A stretch of 64,000 bases of DNA from Salticus scenicus (lineage: Eukaryota; Arthropoda; Arachnida; Araneae; Salticidae): positions 267,988,700 to 268,052,699 of the forward strand of contig OZ005654.1 in the NCBI GenBank assembly GCA_963930645.1. The letters are read 5' to 3'. The translations under genes and the position numbers were made by a program. The notes below the pieces were generated by a model. That model did not search any database. It had not been told where the DNA came from and was given only the letters and a program-made list of their open reading frames with translations. This document shows, piece by piece, positions 46,702-59,429 of the stretch; the first letter of the stretch is position 1; each line of letters begins with the position of its first letter.

Positions 46702-46820
46702 CAGTCAGTAACAAAAGTATCCGAACACTAGTAAAAATTTCTATACAAAAAAAGGAGAGTTAATACTGTTTTGTTATATAGGAATTTTTGCTAGTGTTCG
46801 GATACTTTTGTTACCGACTG
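46702..46820. mobile_element. Tc1/mariner-type MITE, copy 2
   Basis: Ends CAGTCAGTAACAAAAGTATC and GATACTTTTGTTACCGACTG, then CGAACACTAG inward. 119 bp: shorter than copy 1 because the central AAATAAATCC palindrome is deleted. TA follows the right end. The left flank is AA, so that side of the duplication has mutated. Confidence 0.9.
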
Positions 46821-48112
46821 TACATGCGAAAGGACTCTGTGTACAATTTTTAAGCAAGCCGTTTAAGCTGTTTTTCTAATACCAATATACACCAAAACCA
46901 AACTCAGTTGTTGACCGGAAAACAACTTTTACATACGAAGGAATATCTGAAAAAGACTTGTATGACAAATTAAAAAAAATAATAATAATCCGCACAGAGC
47001 CGTTTCTAAATCAACGTACTTGTGAGACCTTAAATTGACACAATTTTGCAGATTGACTATCAATTTTTCTGAATTAACCAAATAATACTATAAGGGAATG
47101 TACATTTAAAAAGGTGTTTACATAGCAACTTCCAAGAAATTTGTTAAAGCCGTTATTGAGATACGAACTCACGGTCCTCTTTCTGTTTTCAATTTTCCAC
47201 TTTAATTTTCCAATTTTCACAAAAATTTCCGAATAAACTGTACATCAGACCTGTCTTAATTCTGAAGTTTCGCGGTTTCGTCGTTCTATCGTTTTTAACT
47301 TCGGAGATATGATAATCAGAAATTTCCCCCACACACATACACAAATACGTACACACAGAGGCCAATTGCTGAAAACCACTTTTTGGGATTCGAGATATTT
47401 TAAAACATTACGATATCGAATTTTTTGAATGAGTACAATGTCCCATTACTTGCGTTAGTCGGGTAGTGGAAGTAATATGATTAATTTGGCATTCTCATAT
47501 CATTATATTTACAAATATAACATAAAAATATTTAGTTGGATAAGTTAAAAGAAATAATTTTAAATACGGACAAATTACTTAACTTTTGCTTCATATAAAA
47601 TCAATAAAAATGTTTGAATTTTGCAATTAATTATAAATTTACGCAATTAAACAATTAAAATCATTGGCGTATCAAATCAAATTTCGTTAATTCCATTCAT
47701 TAAAATGATGCATGCATAAATGAATTTTAAATTGAGTTAGAAATTTTAAACCTGATCCTAAATCATGGCTTTGTTTACTTACTTTCTTAATGATGTAGAA
47801 AACGATAAATAGAAAAGATTAAAACAGAATTTCAACGCAACCGCATATACCTGCTTTTAATTATGATACTGCATCGAACAAAGTTTCAGTGGTTAATTTA
47901 TATAAATTTGTTAATAGGATTTTAAGATAATTATTTCAAATTTCATTTGTTTAAGATTCGAAAACAATTATTCATATTCAGGATACAACTATCAAAACAT
48001 GACTTTACAAGTACAAAATATTCGATTTCTGTAAACAGTTAAAAATTTCGATAATCAATTTTTATCCAAAATTATAGATACTTAAAAACGTAATACTATT
48101 TACGAACAAAAT

Positions 48113-48143
<31 letters not shown>

Positions 48144-49011
48144 GTAAAATAAATTAATAACAAAAGGATAAATAAAAAAAAGAGTTTGTAAGATTTGAAA
48201 GGAAATTGTTTGTGAACAACGTTCAACATTTATTATAGTTAAATGATTTTAATCATAATAATTTTAAAGCATATTTATTTACTTTAAAATCTCCAGTTAT
48301 ATGCTTATTTTTGTTTGAACGTAATTTTCTACTTTACTTAAGTTTTCTACATGACCTTCATTGTGACCTTCATTTTTCAGTCATTATTGAACTATTTAAG
48401 TCAGGTTGCTAGAAAAATATTTATTAGAATTCAGATTAAAGTATTGACTTATAGTTAATTTTACTAATAGATCATTAGATGTCACCAAATTACATACGCT
48501 AATCAATATTAAATAAAGGAATTCTTTTCATAGATCCTCATAAATATTTTGAAATAAATAAATAAATAAGCACGAAAATAATCCTTATAAATGTAATCAA
48601 CATTCGGCGAAATATAACGATACTGCTTTGTGACGATCGGATTATTTGAAGTTTTCTTATTTTCTTGAATATTTAAAAACAAACATTTGTCTCGAAACAT
48701 TTCAATCTTAAATGACACTAAATATAATTTATTTACTCAATGTCACAAAGAAATTTATGGAATGTCAATTTTTTCGATTTCTTCTTTTGCAAAACCCGTC
48801 TGAATTAATTTATTTTTATGGAGATACTCCAGTTTGAAAAGACTATTTACCTTTAATCATAATTCGGAAAGTACATGCTAATTTCAAAGCTATTTAAAGA
48901 ATCATCCACGATGATCTTTCAAGTAAATGGATTATTGTGCTCTAATTAGCGTAACGATATTTTATCGCAATATTTCCTGCATGAATTGAACAATCAGCTT
49001 TTGTGTAGAGT

Positions 49012-49055
<44 letters not shown>

Positions 49056-49952
49056 ATAGTTGAACACTTTTAACCTTCATAGAGTATTTATGTTTTATTA
49101 TCCAAAAATATCGACCAGGAGATAAAAGCTTTTATTCGTTCATTCTAAACATGGTACTCGCACAAGTATTTTTTCGCTGTGAAAGAGACAATCAAGAAAT
49201 GTAAATGGGTAAAATATCTATGATAATATTTTGGTCATTGATATAAAAAAAAAAGTTAGTTCATGATGCAAAAATTAATTTAAGAATGCCATAACAACAA
49301 CAACAACAACAAAAATAATAATAATAATAATAGTAATAGTAATAGTACTTAAAAAAAAAAAAAAAAAAAAAAAAGGTAAATTACACTGCACAGATATTTA
49401 ATTCTATAATTTCCTAAATCAAATCTTTGATTAAAAATGATATTTTGATACAGAATGTCATCAAACGGTATAGACATGCATTATATTTTATACTAAATCT
49501 TAAGATTCCTATATCAGCTGTATAAATGACTGACCTTCAAAATTCTTAACAATGTTTATTTTTCATGCAATAGTTTCAAGATATATTTATAAATGTATCA
49601 AACGGCAATTTATATACAATGATGAAAGTTTGTCATTGTATTTGTCTAGGTTTTTAGTTCGCTATACTAAGCTACATCATCCAACCGATCACTATGAAAA
49701 TTGGAACACTTACGAATTGTGACAAAATCTATCCATGGTCATATTTTTAAATTCAAGTTTATTCTTTTAACTAGTTCAAGTTGTTATAATAAGTATTTTA
49801 TTGAGACAGTACATGTAGTTATTCGTTTTACTGCTTTCATTTTATTCCATTAAGTTTTTCCATTTCTTAACGTTTAAATATTTTTGGTTCTAAAACTCAG
49901 CGTCCACATAAATAACTAATTTAAATTCCTTCCTATTTTTAGTAACTATACA

Positions 49953-49990
<38 letters not shown>

Positions 49991-50210
49991 CGTTCTTATG
50001 TAAAGGCTCCTGCTGCGAAAATAAATGCAACACAAAGAAAATTACAAAGAGAACAATAGCAAGAAATTGTTAAATAACCGCAATTTAGATTAATTCAAGG
50101 AGAAATTTCGGAACAACTAAATGCAAAATGTCTTCCTAAGTTTCAGAGGAATGCTTTACTTTGTTTTTTCTTTATTTTTCTTTGCTGCTTCTTTAATTAA
50201 AAAATTTTAT
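46821..50210. other. AT-rich gap
   Basis: No gene recognised. At 47320-47420 the phrase CACACAGAGGCC..AAAACCACTTTTTGGGA resembles the CACAGAGGCGG..CCTTTTAGAGTCTC part of the satellite near 61155. Poly(T) at 48117-48143 and a 37-base run at 49016-49052, AAC/AAT/AGT triplets at 49293-49346, poly(A) at 49350-49374, and (TA)n(GT)n at 49953-49990. Confidence 0.5.
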
Positions 50211-50214
50211 CAGC

Positions 50215-50256
50215 ACTATTTAAACCCGAGCAGCGCCGGGAAGAACTTCTAGTATT
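50215..50256. repeat. GC-rich repeat edge (CCCGAGCAGCGCCGGG)
   Basis: The sequence AAACCCGAGCAGCGCCGGGA then AGAACTTCTAGTA resembles, inverted, the CTAGCTGA..CCCG and GCCCGGGC edges of the repeat at 7.2-8.3 kb. A remnant of the same dispersed family is likely. Confidence 0.4.
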
Positions 50257-51336
50257 AATTTATAATTATAACTGGTCCGTACTCAGAAAAGCTTTTGAAT
50301 AAAAACAGAATTGATAAATATAAAAAAAAAATAATTATTTCTTTTTTTTGTAATATAATAAAATTTATTTTCTTTTAAATTAATTTGAGAAAAATAGTCA
50401 TAGACAAAAATACAAAAAATAAAAAAATAAAATAAAAATAAAAAAAAAAGGGCATATATATTCTTTCAGGCGTTTTGAAATTGAACGAGTATATTATATA
50501 ATTCATACTTAAACTCGTTTTACTAGCAAAACTTTAATTATACTTACATGAAAGTTTCGCTATCCATTTTTGAAATACAACAAATGCATGTTTTATTTTT
50601 TCCTAAAATATTTTTAGTAAATTTTAAGTTTTTAATCCCATTAACTTTTTAATCCTTTAAAGAAAAATCTTCACTTGGTTATAATATCACTTAACTAATC
50701 TAAAAGAAATTATGTGAGCGCGAGCATATATTGATACAAAATGTAAAACTATAAGCAAATGTTTATTTATTATTTTCCCTGTTTGCGTTATTCACAAGTA
50801 TATTTTGATTATATAAAATTTAATCTTCTCTTTTAAATTTTTAAATATTAGTTTTTGATGGAGCATCATCAAATCCGAAATAAAATTTTTATTTTTTGTT
50901 GATTTTAAAACACATATTTCATTTTTACTTTCTTCTATATTCAATCGAAAAAACTATTGCATTCGTAAATATTTTCCTCTCGGGTTTTCGAAATATTTAT
51001 ACATTTTGAGATGTCTAGAACACTATTTGATCATTTTTTTTTAAAGAAAATATCGGTATGATTGTGTCTGACAAAATTTTGTGGCAACTGTATCTCAGGA
51101 ACTACTATACAAAATTTCATAAAATTTGATATCTAGTTGCATTTTCCCGTAAATTAGTGCCTATCACCTTTTGATTAAAAAAATTCCAACAGGTTGCGTT
51201 GCCATCCCAATTTTCCGAAATTTTTAACATGACAGTATATGACAAAATTTCGTATGAATATAAATAAAGAGAAATATTTTTTTAAAAAACATAATGAAAT
51301 TAAAAAGAACTAATTGTAATAGTGATAATTAACTAC

Positions 51337-51369
<33 letters not shown>

Positions 51370-52242
51370 TATATGTAGGAGTATTAGGCCTCTGCCGTGG
51401 AGGGGGGCAAATTTTCCTTACGGGTATCTTTCAAAGGGCTCCTCAATGCATTAAAAATATTGATATGCAATAATTTAAAATAAGGTTATCGATTTATTTT
51501 ATTTTTAACAAAATGAATAAATGAATGAAAAAATAAATAAATAAAAAGTAAATCCGTTTTTTTAAGATGGCATATGGAGAATAAAATTGACTTTATATAT
51601 ATATATTTATTTATTTAGTGTTACACTACTTCTGTAGAATAGAAATCGTCTGTATTCATTAGGCAAGATAATTTTAATAAATAATAATTTTAATAAATTA
51701 TATTTTCTGAATGAATTTGTATAGGAAAATATAGAAGAAATTCACGTGTTATTCACAGCATACTAGTTTTTTTAATGATGCAATTCATACTAATTTCTAC
51801 AATATATTTTACATTGATATAAAAATCAACAACGCATCAGTTATTAGTCGTTCCTTTAGTAACGATACAAAATATGAAAAATTAAAATTTTTGTTTCCTT
51901 TATCACAGTAAATGTTTCTACCGCTTTCTTTTCGCTAACGATGTTAAAGTTCAGCTATTTTAATTATTTAAGAAGGAGTGATCATACTTCTAATAATATA
52001 CGTAATATGCTTAATATTTGAAAACATAAATTTTTATTTTTATTTTTCTTACGTATGCATACAATTATATTCATTTATAAAAATCTTACATAATTTTAAG
52101 CAATAAAAACGTTAATTATGGGATATATTATTGATTCTATGAGAAAAAAAAGCGCTGTAATCAGAGACAATTTTTTGTTGCAAAATATTTAATTGTATAG
52201 GACATAAAAAGAAATTTACATTTTCTTTGGACAATTTATGTA

Positions 52243-52282
<40 letters not shown>

Positions 52283-52480
52283 TAAATGTTTTAAATCAAA
52301 GAATTAACGTGCATGATATTTTTAAAATTGCAAACATATGACTGGTTTCGAACGAAAATAAATTAATTCCACATTGACGTGACTTTTATAATTCACATAG
52401 AAACCTACTGTATTACAGCAAATCGGAAATTTTTGCGTTGTCTCATGCCGTTTTATTAAATTAAAATAAAACTGCTGTGT
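50257..52480. other. AT-rich gap
   Basis: No gene recognised. Poly(T) at 51340-51368 and 52246-52275. A short less AT-rich patch at 51380-51440 (GTGGAGGGGGGCAAATTTTC) has no frame. Confidence 0.5.
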
Positions 52481-52489
52481 GACGCAAAT

Positions 52490-53312
52490 TGTATTTATAC
52501 AAATGGAGTTTAATTATAGGTGTTCCCTTTCATTATTTCTACTGCATCTTTCAGACCGATTAAGTTGATTACTTAAATAACGGTCGTTTCTTAAAAAACG
52601 TTCAGATCGGCGAGAATCTCTATTAGCATTATTTCCTGAAGCCGGAATTGAACGGCTGTGTTGTGGGCCCATATAATTACGATTAGAGTTTCAAAGGGAG
52701 GTGAATTGATGTTCCCTTCTTTAATAGTTATTTTCTACTTTGACAGGATTTCTTTCCTGATATTTTGAAAAGATTTCAAATAAATCATCATAATCATCAT
52801 CGCCATATTTTTCATACATAAAATATGTTGGATTGGGATTGTAAATAAATGTGTAATAATACTAAAACAGCAGCAAAAGTTATATTAAGTTCAAGCTGCT
52901 TGATTAAATGCAGTTTCCTAAGTAGAAAAGATTATTTATATTGTTTATTATAAAATTACATTTGATGACTATATCATTCTTGACGTAATTTGGCCTTGTC
53001 GGCAATATTTGAGAAAATATCCTTAATTTTACGTTTTAGATCATCAAGGTTGGGTTTTGACCAGTAAGAGACACAACGATCTCGAACCAAAGTTTAGCAT
53101 CTCCTTTTAAGGATTATTTTAATACACTAAATTTATCCTCCTCCGGTGCGTTACAAAGTTAAAAAAATTTCATTAATTTCTTCAGAAAAGTCATTAACAT
53201 TGTTTTACCCCGTGAAGTAAACTCTTGAAATGGAGGGGGGTGTATCTAGACGGATGTCGAACACCGATGTGGAGACTGAACTCCGGCCTCTACTTGTGAA
53301 TTACTCTCTTGC
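52490..53312 (-). pseudogene. gag: Second retrotransposon Gag relic
   Basis: Minus-strand remains: M-Q-E-S-N-S-Q-V-E-A-G-V-Q-S start at about 53312, then SEEINEIF, LCNAPEEDKFSVLK, SLKGDAKLWFEIVVS, then LDDLKRKIKDIFSNIADKAK-type sequence near 52990-53050, a FEIFSKYQERNPVKVENNY segment near 52735-52790, and a basic linker (IPASGNNANRDSRRSERFLR). The capsid core pattern L-GDAKLWFE is typical of Gypsy-class Gags. Stops, frameshifts and an AT-rich inserted stretch near 52800-52970 break it. No zinc knuckle, protease or LTR was identified. Confidence 0.65.
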
Positions 53313-53645
53313 ATGGTTATATGTGTATCGATGGAAATTCAATAAGAACTTAAGTTTCAAACTCAAACTTTTTTTTTTCTTAAAAGGAAAAATAGAGCAC
53401 TAAAATATGGACGTAACTTCTAAAATTAATTCAATTAAGCAACAATACGTCTATTAATCAAAACTAAACGAAGGCCATCTCTCCACATGAGAGCTCTGTG
53501 GTCATCACTCGAATCTATTTTCGTGGGTCTCTTTAATCACACTGCTAAGCCAATAATCATAGAGAGTACACTTTTATGATATTACAAAAACATGCTTTAA
53601 GAATAATGCAATTGCACATTCTTCCTTAATTCGGAAGTCAATTTA
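53313..53645. other. Unassigned, possibly retroelement leader
   Basis: Lies upstream of the minus-strand Gag relic, where an LTR and leader would be expected. I could not delimit an LTR or a primer-binding site. Confidence 0.35.
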
Positions 53646-53857
53646 CTGTCGGCAGCAAAATTATTTGAGCTCTAGCAATATCTCCTACATAAAACAGATA
53701 CATTAATACTGCTTCGTTAAATAAATCCTTGTCGAGCCATGTTCTTAGTCAGTCTATAAACATTACTCGACAAGGATTTATTTAACAAAACAGTACTAAG
53801 TGTACTTTTCTTATATTGGAATTATTGATAGCGCTCGAATAATTTTGCTGCCGACTG
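53646..53857. mobile_element. Tc1/mariner-type MITE, copy 3
   Basis: Ends CTGTCGGCAGCAAAATTATT and AATAATTTTGCTGCCGACTG pair, followed by GAGCKCTAKCAAT. The central inverted pair AAATAAATCCTTGTCGA / TCGACAAGGATTTATTT is intact. 212 bp, the longest and most diverged at its tips of the three copies. Confidence 0.88.
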
Positions 53858-55960
53858 CATTGTAAATACTTATTGAAACGATCACTTCAATTTCCATTAA
53901 ATACTCATCCTAAAATTACTTACAACTGACCACCACTTTAAAACTTCCTTTAAACTTGTTCTCATGTCCATAAACTAATTCCAAAAAGCTAGTAACATAT
54001 TACACCAATTCTCTTTAAACTCAATTCGACAAGTCTACGCAACCTGATATTTCAACCAACGCATCGCCCCCTAATCCTGGATCCAACTAGTGACCTTTAC
54101 TTTTCCAACTGAATACTTGTAACTCAGTTCGAAACTATCAGCAAAACCACCAATTCCTAGCGCCGGATCCGACTGATGACCTTCATTTTCCCAACTCGAC
54201 ACATCACATATCTTAAAAGTTTAAAAAAAAATCAAAAATAAAATATCCCGTATTACCCCATTCACCGTATTAAGAATAAAGCAACCTCAAACATTTGTTG
54301 GTAGAAATAAGTTCATGGGAATCAGATTACGAACTAACTCAACTCCCTTACCAGAAATGACATTAGATTTTTTCTGCATGGTAAATAGATTACCTAATTC
54401 ATAATACTCAGCTCCAATAAAATTTGAATCTTGATAACACGAAAACTTCTCTTCTCACTCACACAAAATGAACTATTATTTATATTTGAGCCTTTGTGAA
54501 AGCGTTTCACGTGCTTCCGATAGGTTGCAGTACCGTACAGGTGAGATGTAACAGCATTCCATTTTACCCGAATTTTCAATATTCCTTACTGTTCTTCTAA
54601 CTTAAATGTAGCATATGATGAATATAAGTTTTTAAACAAAATTAATATGCTTTCGAAATAAACCCGTAAAATGTCATTGTCTCTCTGAAATAAATTAAAA
54701 AATGTTTCAGGAAATCTGAAAAAAAGAAAAAGCGTTACTATTTGTTGAAAATTATGTCTTAATAAAGTTATTTTTTTTAAGGAAGTCAGTGAATTTATAA
54801 ATATTTCTGTAAAAACAAAATAGATTTATTCAGAATACTGGAAAATTTCGCCTAATAAACTAGTAATAAAATTACGATAACAGTCTTATAAACATTTAAT
54901 ACACTTTATAAATTGTTTTCCTATAAAGAAAACGATAGTCATAATAATTTTAAAAGAAACTGTTTCGCAAACGGTTTTCAACTGCTTTTAAAATATGTTC
55001 ATATACAGTGTACTTCTTACCTTACTCTTAACCCTTAACATTTCCTTATTGTTTTCTAATTTATGAGGCTCTACATTTTCGAAAGAATTTGATATATTTA
55101 TCAGTTTGCAGTTCTAAGGAAATTTTTAGAAACTGTTATGTACTAACATTGATATATGATTGTCTTTCTCTCTGTCTTTTTTTTTTTTTTTTTTAACATT
55201 GAATATAATTGATTTTAATCACAAGCAAGTACTTTTATCTAATTACATTAATTTATAAACAGGTTAAGAGTTTCACGAAAATGGGTATAAAGCAAAATAT
55301 AACAATTTTAAAATATAGGAAGTGTTTTTTTATTCCCAGTTTTTATCAGTTATACTATCTTTTAAAGTTCTGCTTAATAATGAGATTTGAAAAGCATAGG
55401 CATGTCCTTATATGCAAATATTTTCTTCAGTGTAACCTCTAATCCAATTAATCGGATGAGTAATTATAATTAAGATATTTATAATTTTGCTGAGATAATC
55501 TTAAAGATAATTAAATAATTACATCCCCAATTGAAAAGATGTATTCAAACAAAAACAATTGCATTTCTCATTCTGGATACTCGTAAATGCTCTTCATATG
55601 ATAAAAATCTCAATTATACATTTTTTTTTTTTTTTTTTTTTTTTTTGGTCTATAAGGAATTTTATTGTAAGTAATAGTTTATTATAAAAACTGAAGATTT
55701 TTTTTTTTTTTTTTTAACATATTTTTCAAACAGAAACGTTCTAAAAGTTGTCAACTAAATTATGAATATTTTCAAACAATTTTAGAAGACCAAATACATA
55801 ATTTATTTATTTATTTATTTATTTTGTATTTCAAGTAAAAAAATAAATAAATATGAAAAAAGCTGTATAATTTTTTTTTTAAATGTACAATCAGTCGTTT
55901 TAACAATATCTTATAATTATTACTCCTACTTATTTTCTATTAGCTGAAATTCAGCTATAA
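53858..55960. other. AT-rich gap with an 86-bp direct repeat
   Basis: CCTAATCCTGGATCCAACTA (54070) and CCTAGCGCCGGATCCGACTG (54156) begin two ~41-bp copies spaced 86 bp, both continuing TGACCTTYAYTTTYCCAACT. This patch is less AT-rich and may be the LTR or leader of the minus-strand retroelement. Poly(T) at 55179-55194, 55621-55646 and 55699-55715. No gene recognised. Confidence 0.45.
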
Positions 55961-56388
55961 TAATTATACACTAAGTATTTGAACACTTTCGAATTTACAT
56001 ATTTTGTGAAATATCTAGAAAAAATCTGCAGGAATTACCTTGAAACTTTGGAAGTATAAAAAATGTGTATCATATATTTCAACAAAATTTTGTTCTGAAG
56101 AGGAAAAGGTACCAATAAAAAATTAAACAAAATCAAAATGTTTTAGATCACCCCGTAAAAAGTAATGCTTGAAATGCATTTTGGCTGCAGCATGTGATTA
56201 TGGGGATTTTTCAAATCATTGTATAAATGTTTATCAGGCTGCCACATATATTCATTGAGATATAATGGTTTCTTTAAAAATTGAAAAAAAAAACTCTTTT
56301 TTAACTATGACACGTAAGGTGTTTGACCCACTGCAAAGTCATTTTTAGGAAAAATCGCGTACTAATTTAAACACAGCATACTGCAATC

Positions 56389-56887
56389 AGAATGAAAAAT
56401 AATTTTTATTAAAATCACAATCAACTGATTGGAAGAAAATCATATTTAATGAAATTTTATTTTTCCGACTGAGTGAAAATAATGCCTGGACCGGGAGTCG
56501 AACCCCGGATCTTTGACTTACAAGGTCCGGGGTTCAACTCCCGGTTCAGACATTATTATCACTCATTCGGAAAAATAAAATTTCATTAAATAAAATTTTC
56601 TTCCAATCAGTTGATTGTGATTTTAATAAAAATTGTATTTCTTTCTCCCATTGTTTAATGGTGTTTTCCTTTACCTACGGCTTATTTCTGTTCAGCTATC
56701 TAAATGATAGACCAGATCTTTCTGCCTAAAGGTTGTCTGAGTGAGTATGCTGACCGATTGTCAGCATGGATAGCTCAATTAGTAGAGCCTTGATCTTGTA
56801 AGTCAAAGATCCGGGGTTCGACTCCCGATCCAGGCATTATTTTCACTCAGTCGGAAAAATAAAATTTCATTAAATAGAATGAAAAAT
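56389..56887. mobile_element. Inverted SINE composite with perfect 12-bp target duplication
   Basis: AGAATGAAAAAT occurs at 56389-56400 and 56876-56887, exactly flanking a 475-bp insert. The insert holds a minus-strand SINE 3' part (56401-56520), joined at a GGTCCGGGG / CCCCGGATC palindrome to a plus-strand SINE 3' part (56521-56637), then a ~125-bp segment, then a plus-strand SINE with a tRNA-like head. The shared tail reads CATTATTTTCACTCAGTCGG then AAAAATAAAATTTCATTAAA. The arms of the palindrome are over 100 bp and nearly perfect. Confidence 0.85.
56764..56836 (+). tRNA. tRNA-Thr(TGT)-like SINE head (not a functional tRNA)
   Basis: 73 nt with tRNA layout: acceptor GCATGGA / TCCAGGC (one mismatch at the third pair), D-arm GCTC..GAGC with A box TAGCTCAATTAGTAG, anticodon arm TTGAT-CTTGTAA-GTCAA with anticodon TGT, B box GGTTCGACTCC. 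The T-stem is imperfect. Its 3' end runs straight into the SINE tail, and the same head appears inverted at about 56485-56520. It is therefore a pol III promoter of a SINE rather than a decoding tRNA. Confidence 0.7.
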
Positions 56888-57074
56888 TTTAAAGATCTTA
56901 CAAAATTTGAGAATTTTTGCTAGGTATGCTCAAGCTTTTATAAAATTTCGTGTGCATAATTTATTAGCGAAAAGTATTAAGGTGCTTACATGAAAACTTC
57001 AAACATATTATGAGCTATAGAATGAACAAAATTTCAGTTCTTCTCAAAAAAAAAAAAATAATAATAATAATAAT

Positions 57075-57124
<50 letters not shown>

Positions 57125-57702
57125 GGGTTTTCTATAAATATTTATCTACAAACCGCGAACACTATATTATTATTGGGCGTTGCTTGAATAAAAATAAAAA
57201 TGTGAGTAAAACCACTTATAGTTCAGCTTTTATTCTGAGAGAAACTAAAATTTTGCTCATTCTATCTCTCACAACTTTTTGAATTTAAATGATATTTGTT
57301 TGGGGCTTTCAGATAAGTAGTTCAATACTTTTGGCTATTAAATTATGCAAATGAATGTTTAAAAGCTTGCGTATGCGTAGTTAAAAATTATTTAGTAAAC
57401 ATCCTCATATTTAGTAAGATATTTAAAATTTTTGCCTTTTATTTCAGTATGCTGAGTCTAATGTAGTATGTCAATTTTTCGAAAAATAGCTTTGCACTAG
57501 GTCTAATACCATACGTGTTATAGTTATTCTTTTTTTTTTTCTTTTTTTTTTTTTTTTTGAAGATAACTTTATACTTTAATGAATGTATGTCGTAGCCTCA
57601 TAAACATTTATAGGATAAGTGGATCTGTAGATCACGGGTCGCAACATGCTATTTAAATCAAGCATTATTCAACAGATCATTTTTTTTTATACCTTATTAT
57701 AA

Positions 57703-57759
<57 letters not shown>

Positions 57760-58534
57760 TTCAAAATAAATGGCAAAAATTAATTTGCATAAAATAGGCG
57801 CTAAAAGTAGCACTAAATTTATAAACAAAAAGAAAATAATGTATTTAAATTATAATAAGTGAAGATGTGAATGTGGAATGTAGAAACCACAAGAACAAAA
57901 ATTTAATAAACAAGAAAATTAGTTAAATTTAACACTATTCAAGTTAAAAAATTTCAATTATGCTGTGTTTTCATCATCAGCAGGTTGAAATACAGCTATC
58001 TGAATTTATCGGCCTCTAGGGCCTCTATTATCTAGGTCTTTAGGGCCTCTAATATTATCGGCCTCTAGGATCGAAGGCCCGAGAGGCAAGCAAAAAATCT
58101 CACAGATGGGTGTATGTTAGAGGGGTATGGGTGTATGTATTTTCATATAAAAAATCTATATAATAAAAGATTTTTAAATTTGAATAATTGTCATGCATTA
58201 TCAATAGAAAATTAATCTGTAAGAATTAAAATGTTTTTTAAATTAAACCCATTTCAGTCTTTATAACGTTTTCTTTACTATTCTGTTTGAAATACATTCT
58301 TGAGATGCTAGCCTACATATCTTCAGAAACCTGCTAGTACTAAATAGTTTTTTTTTTTTTTTTATAGCTGTGTTCCCACCTGCTAATGAAGAAAGCACAG
58401 CATAATTGAAATTTCTAGCTTTAATATTGTTAAATTTAACTAATTTTCTTGTTTATTAACATTGTTAAATTTTTGCCCTTGCTGTTTCTACATTCCACTT
58501 TCATATCTTCACTTATAATAATTTAAATACATTG

Positions 58535-58575
<41 letters not shown>
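57703..58575. mobile_element. Long inverted repeat ending at (TA)n tracts
   Basis: Left arm 57837-58004 and right arm 58364-58536 are inverted copies over about 165 bp (AATGTATTTAAATTATWATAAGTGAAGAT; ACAAGAAAATTAGTTAAATTTAAC; TTTCAATTATGCTGTG; TAGCAGG). The spacer is ~360 bp. (TA)n tracts lie outside each arm: 57703-57755 and 58537-58575. The arms contain, on the minus strand at 57980-57967, CTGATGA followed by TGAAAAC. This suggests a head-to-head pair of retroelement 3' ends, or a foldback element targeting TA repeats. Confidence 0.7.
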
Positions 58576-58576
<1 letters not shown>

Positions 58577-59429
58577 ACTTGATTCATTTGCTATATAAAC
58601 AGAAACGTTACTGAGGAGGGCTGCCTTCCCCTCAACCCCCTCTGCATCTCTCTTTCTATAACTATTTGTATATATATATTTATGTATATTTATGTAATTA
58701 ATAATAACTGATTGTACTGTATTAATTCCCTGTAATTCATAAATACTTGTACCAAATTTCATGCAAAATGATTACATAACATATCGGAATTATTTTGTGT
58801 AACACTGTAAAGGAATTACCAATTCTATGCCCATACGTCTCCACAGAAAAACTTTTTTTTTTTTTTTAATTCTAATAAAATTTCATTATATTTAACGAGG
58901 TGTACGCATGTTAAAATACACTTTTAAGAAATACCGAATATAGATCGTATAGCATAAAAGCCACAGTCCTCTAAAAATTAAGTAAAAAAAATAAGAGTCA
59001 TTTTAAAAAACAATAAATCTCAATCCAATGATTTTAAAAGCCGTGAATATTTTATTGAGATATCAAAAACATAAAAAGATGACAAGTGAGGACAAACCCA
59101 GTCCATATCCATAAAAGTGAATTCGTTAAAAATTATGGTGGAGGAGAGAGAGAATTTTAATTCAAGAAAAATTTTACATCATGACAGCATGGTGATTTTT
59201 GTCGAAGTGAGTGGAATCAAACCCGACGGCACACTTGTAAACTGCCAGATTGTGGTAATATCACCACATTTTGAAGCCAAGGGCGCCAACTTCTTTTTCT
59301 TTGTCTTAATGATATTTTAATGGGAATTTTTAAATCTCAAAAGACGGTTGTAAAGATGGCAACCCTATCTTGGCATATATCACTTGTGCCAAAAAGACCG
59401 TTGGAAACAGGTGGAAGTAATCATGAAAT

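Larger units (their letters stand above)
55964..57680. mobile_element. Foldback element, family F, copy 2, with SINE insertion
   Basis: The left end ACTAAGTATTTGAACACTTT, then TTTTGTGAAATATCTAGAAA matches copies 1 and 3. Inner arms pair as in copy 1 (GAATGAACAAAATTTCAGTT against AGAAACTAAAATTTTGCTCATTC), flanking an (AAT)n(AT)n(AG)n hinge at 57057-57123. A SINE composite is inserted at 56401-56875. The right terminal repeat is lost where (TA)n begins at about 57700. Confidence 0.7.

Noticed and set aside
54168..54180. CTGATGA as a hammerhead core
   Set aside because: No stem II or GAAA follows; it lies in an 86-bp direct repeat.
56764..56836. A functional tRNA-Thr gene
   Set aside because: Imperfect acceptor and T stems, direct fusion to a SINE tail, and inverted copies of the same head nearby show a SINE promoter.
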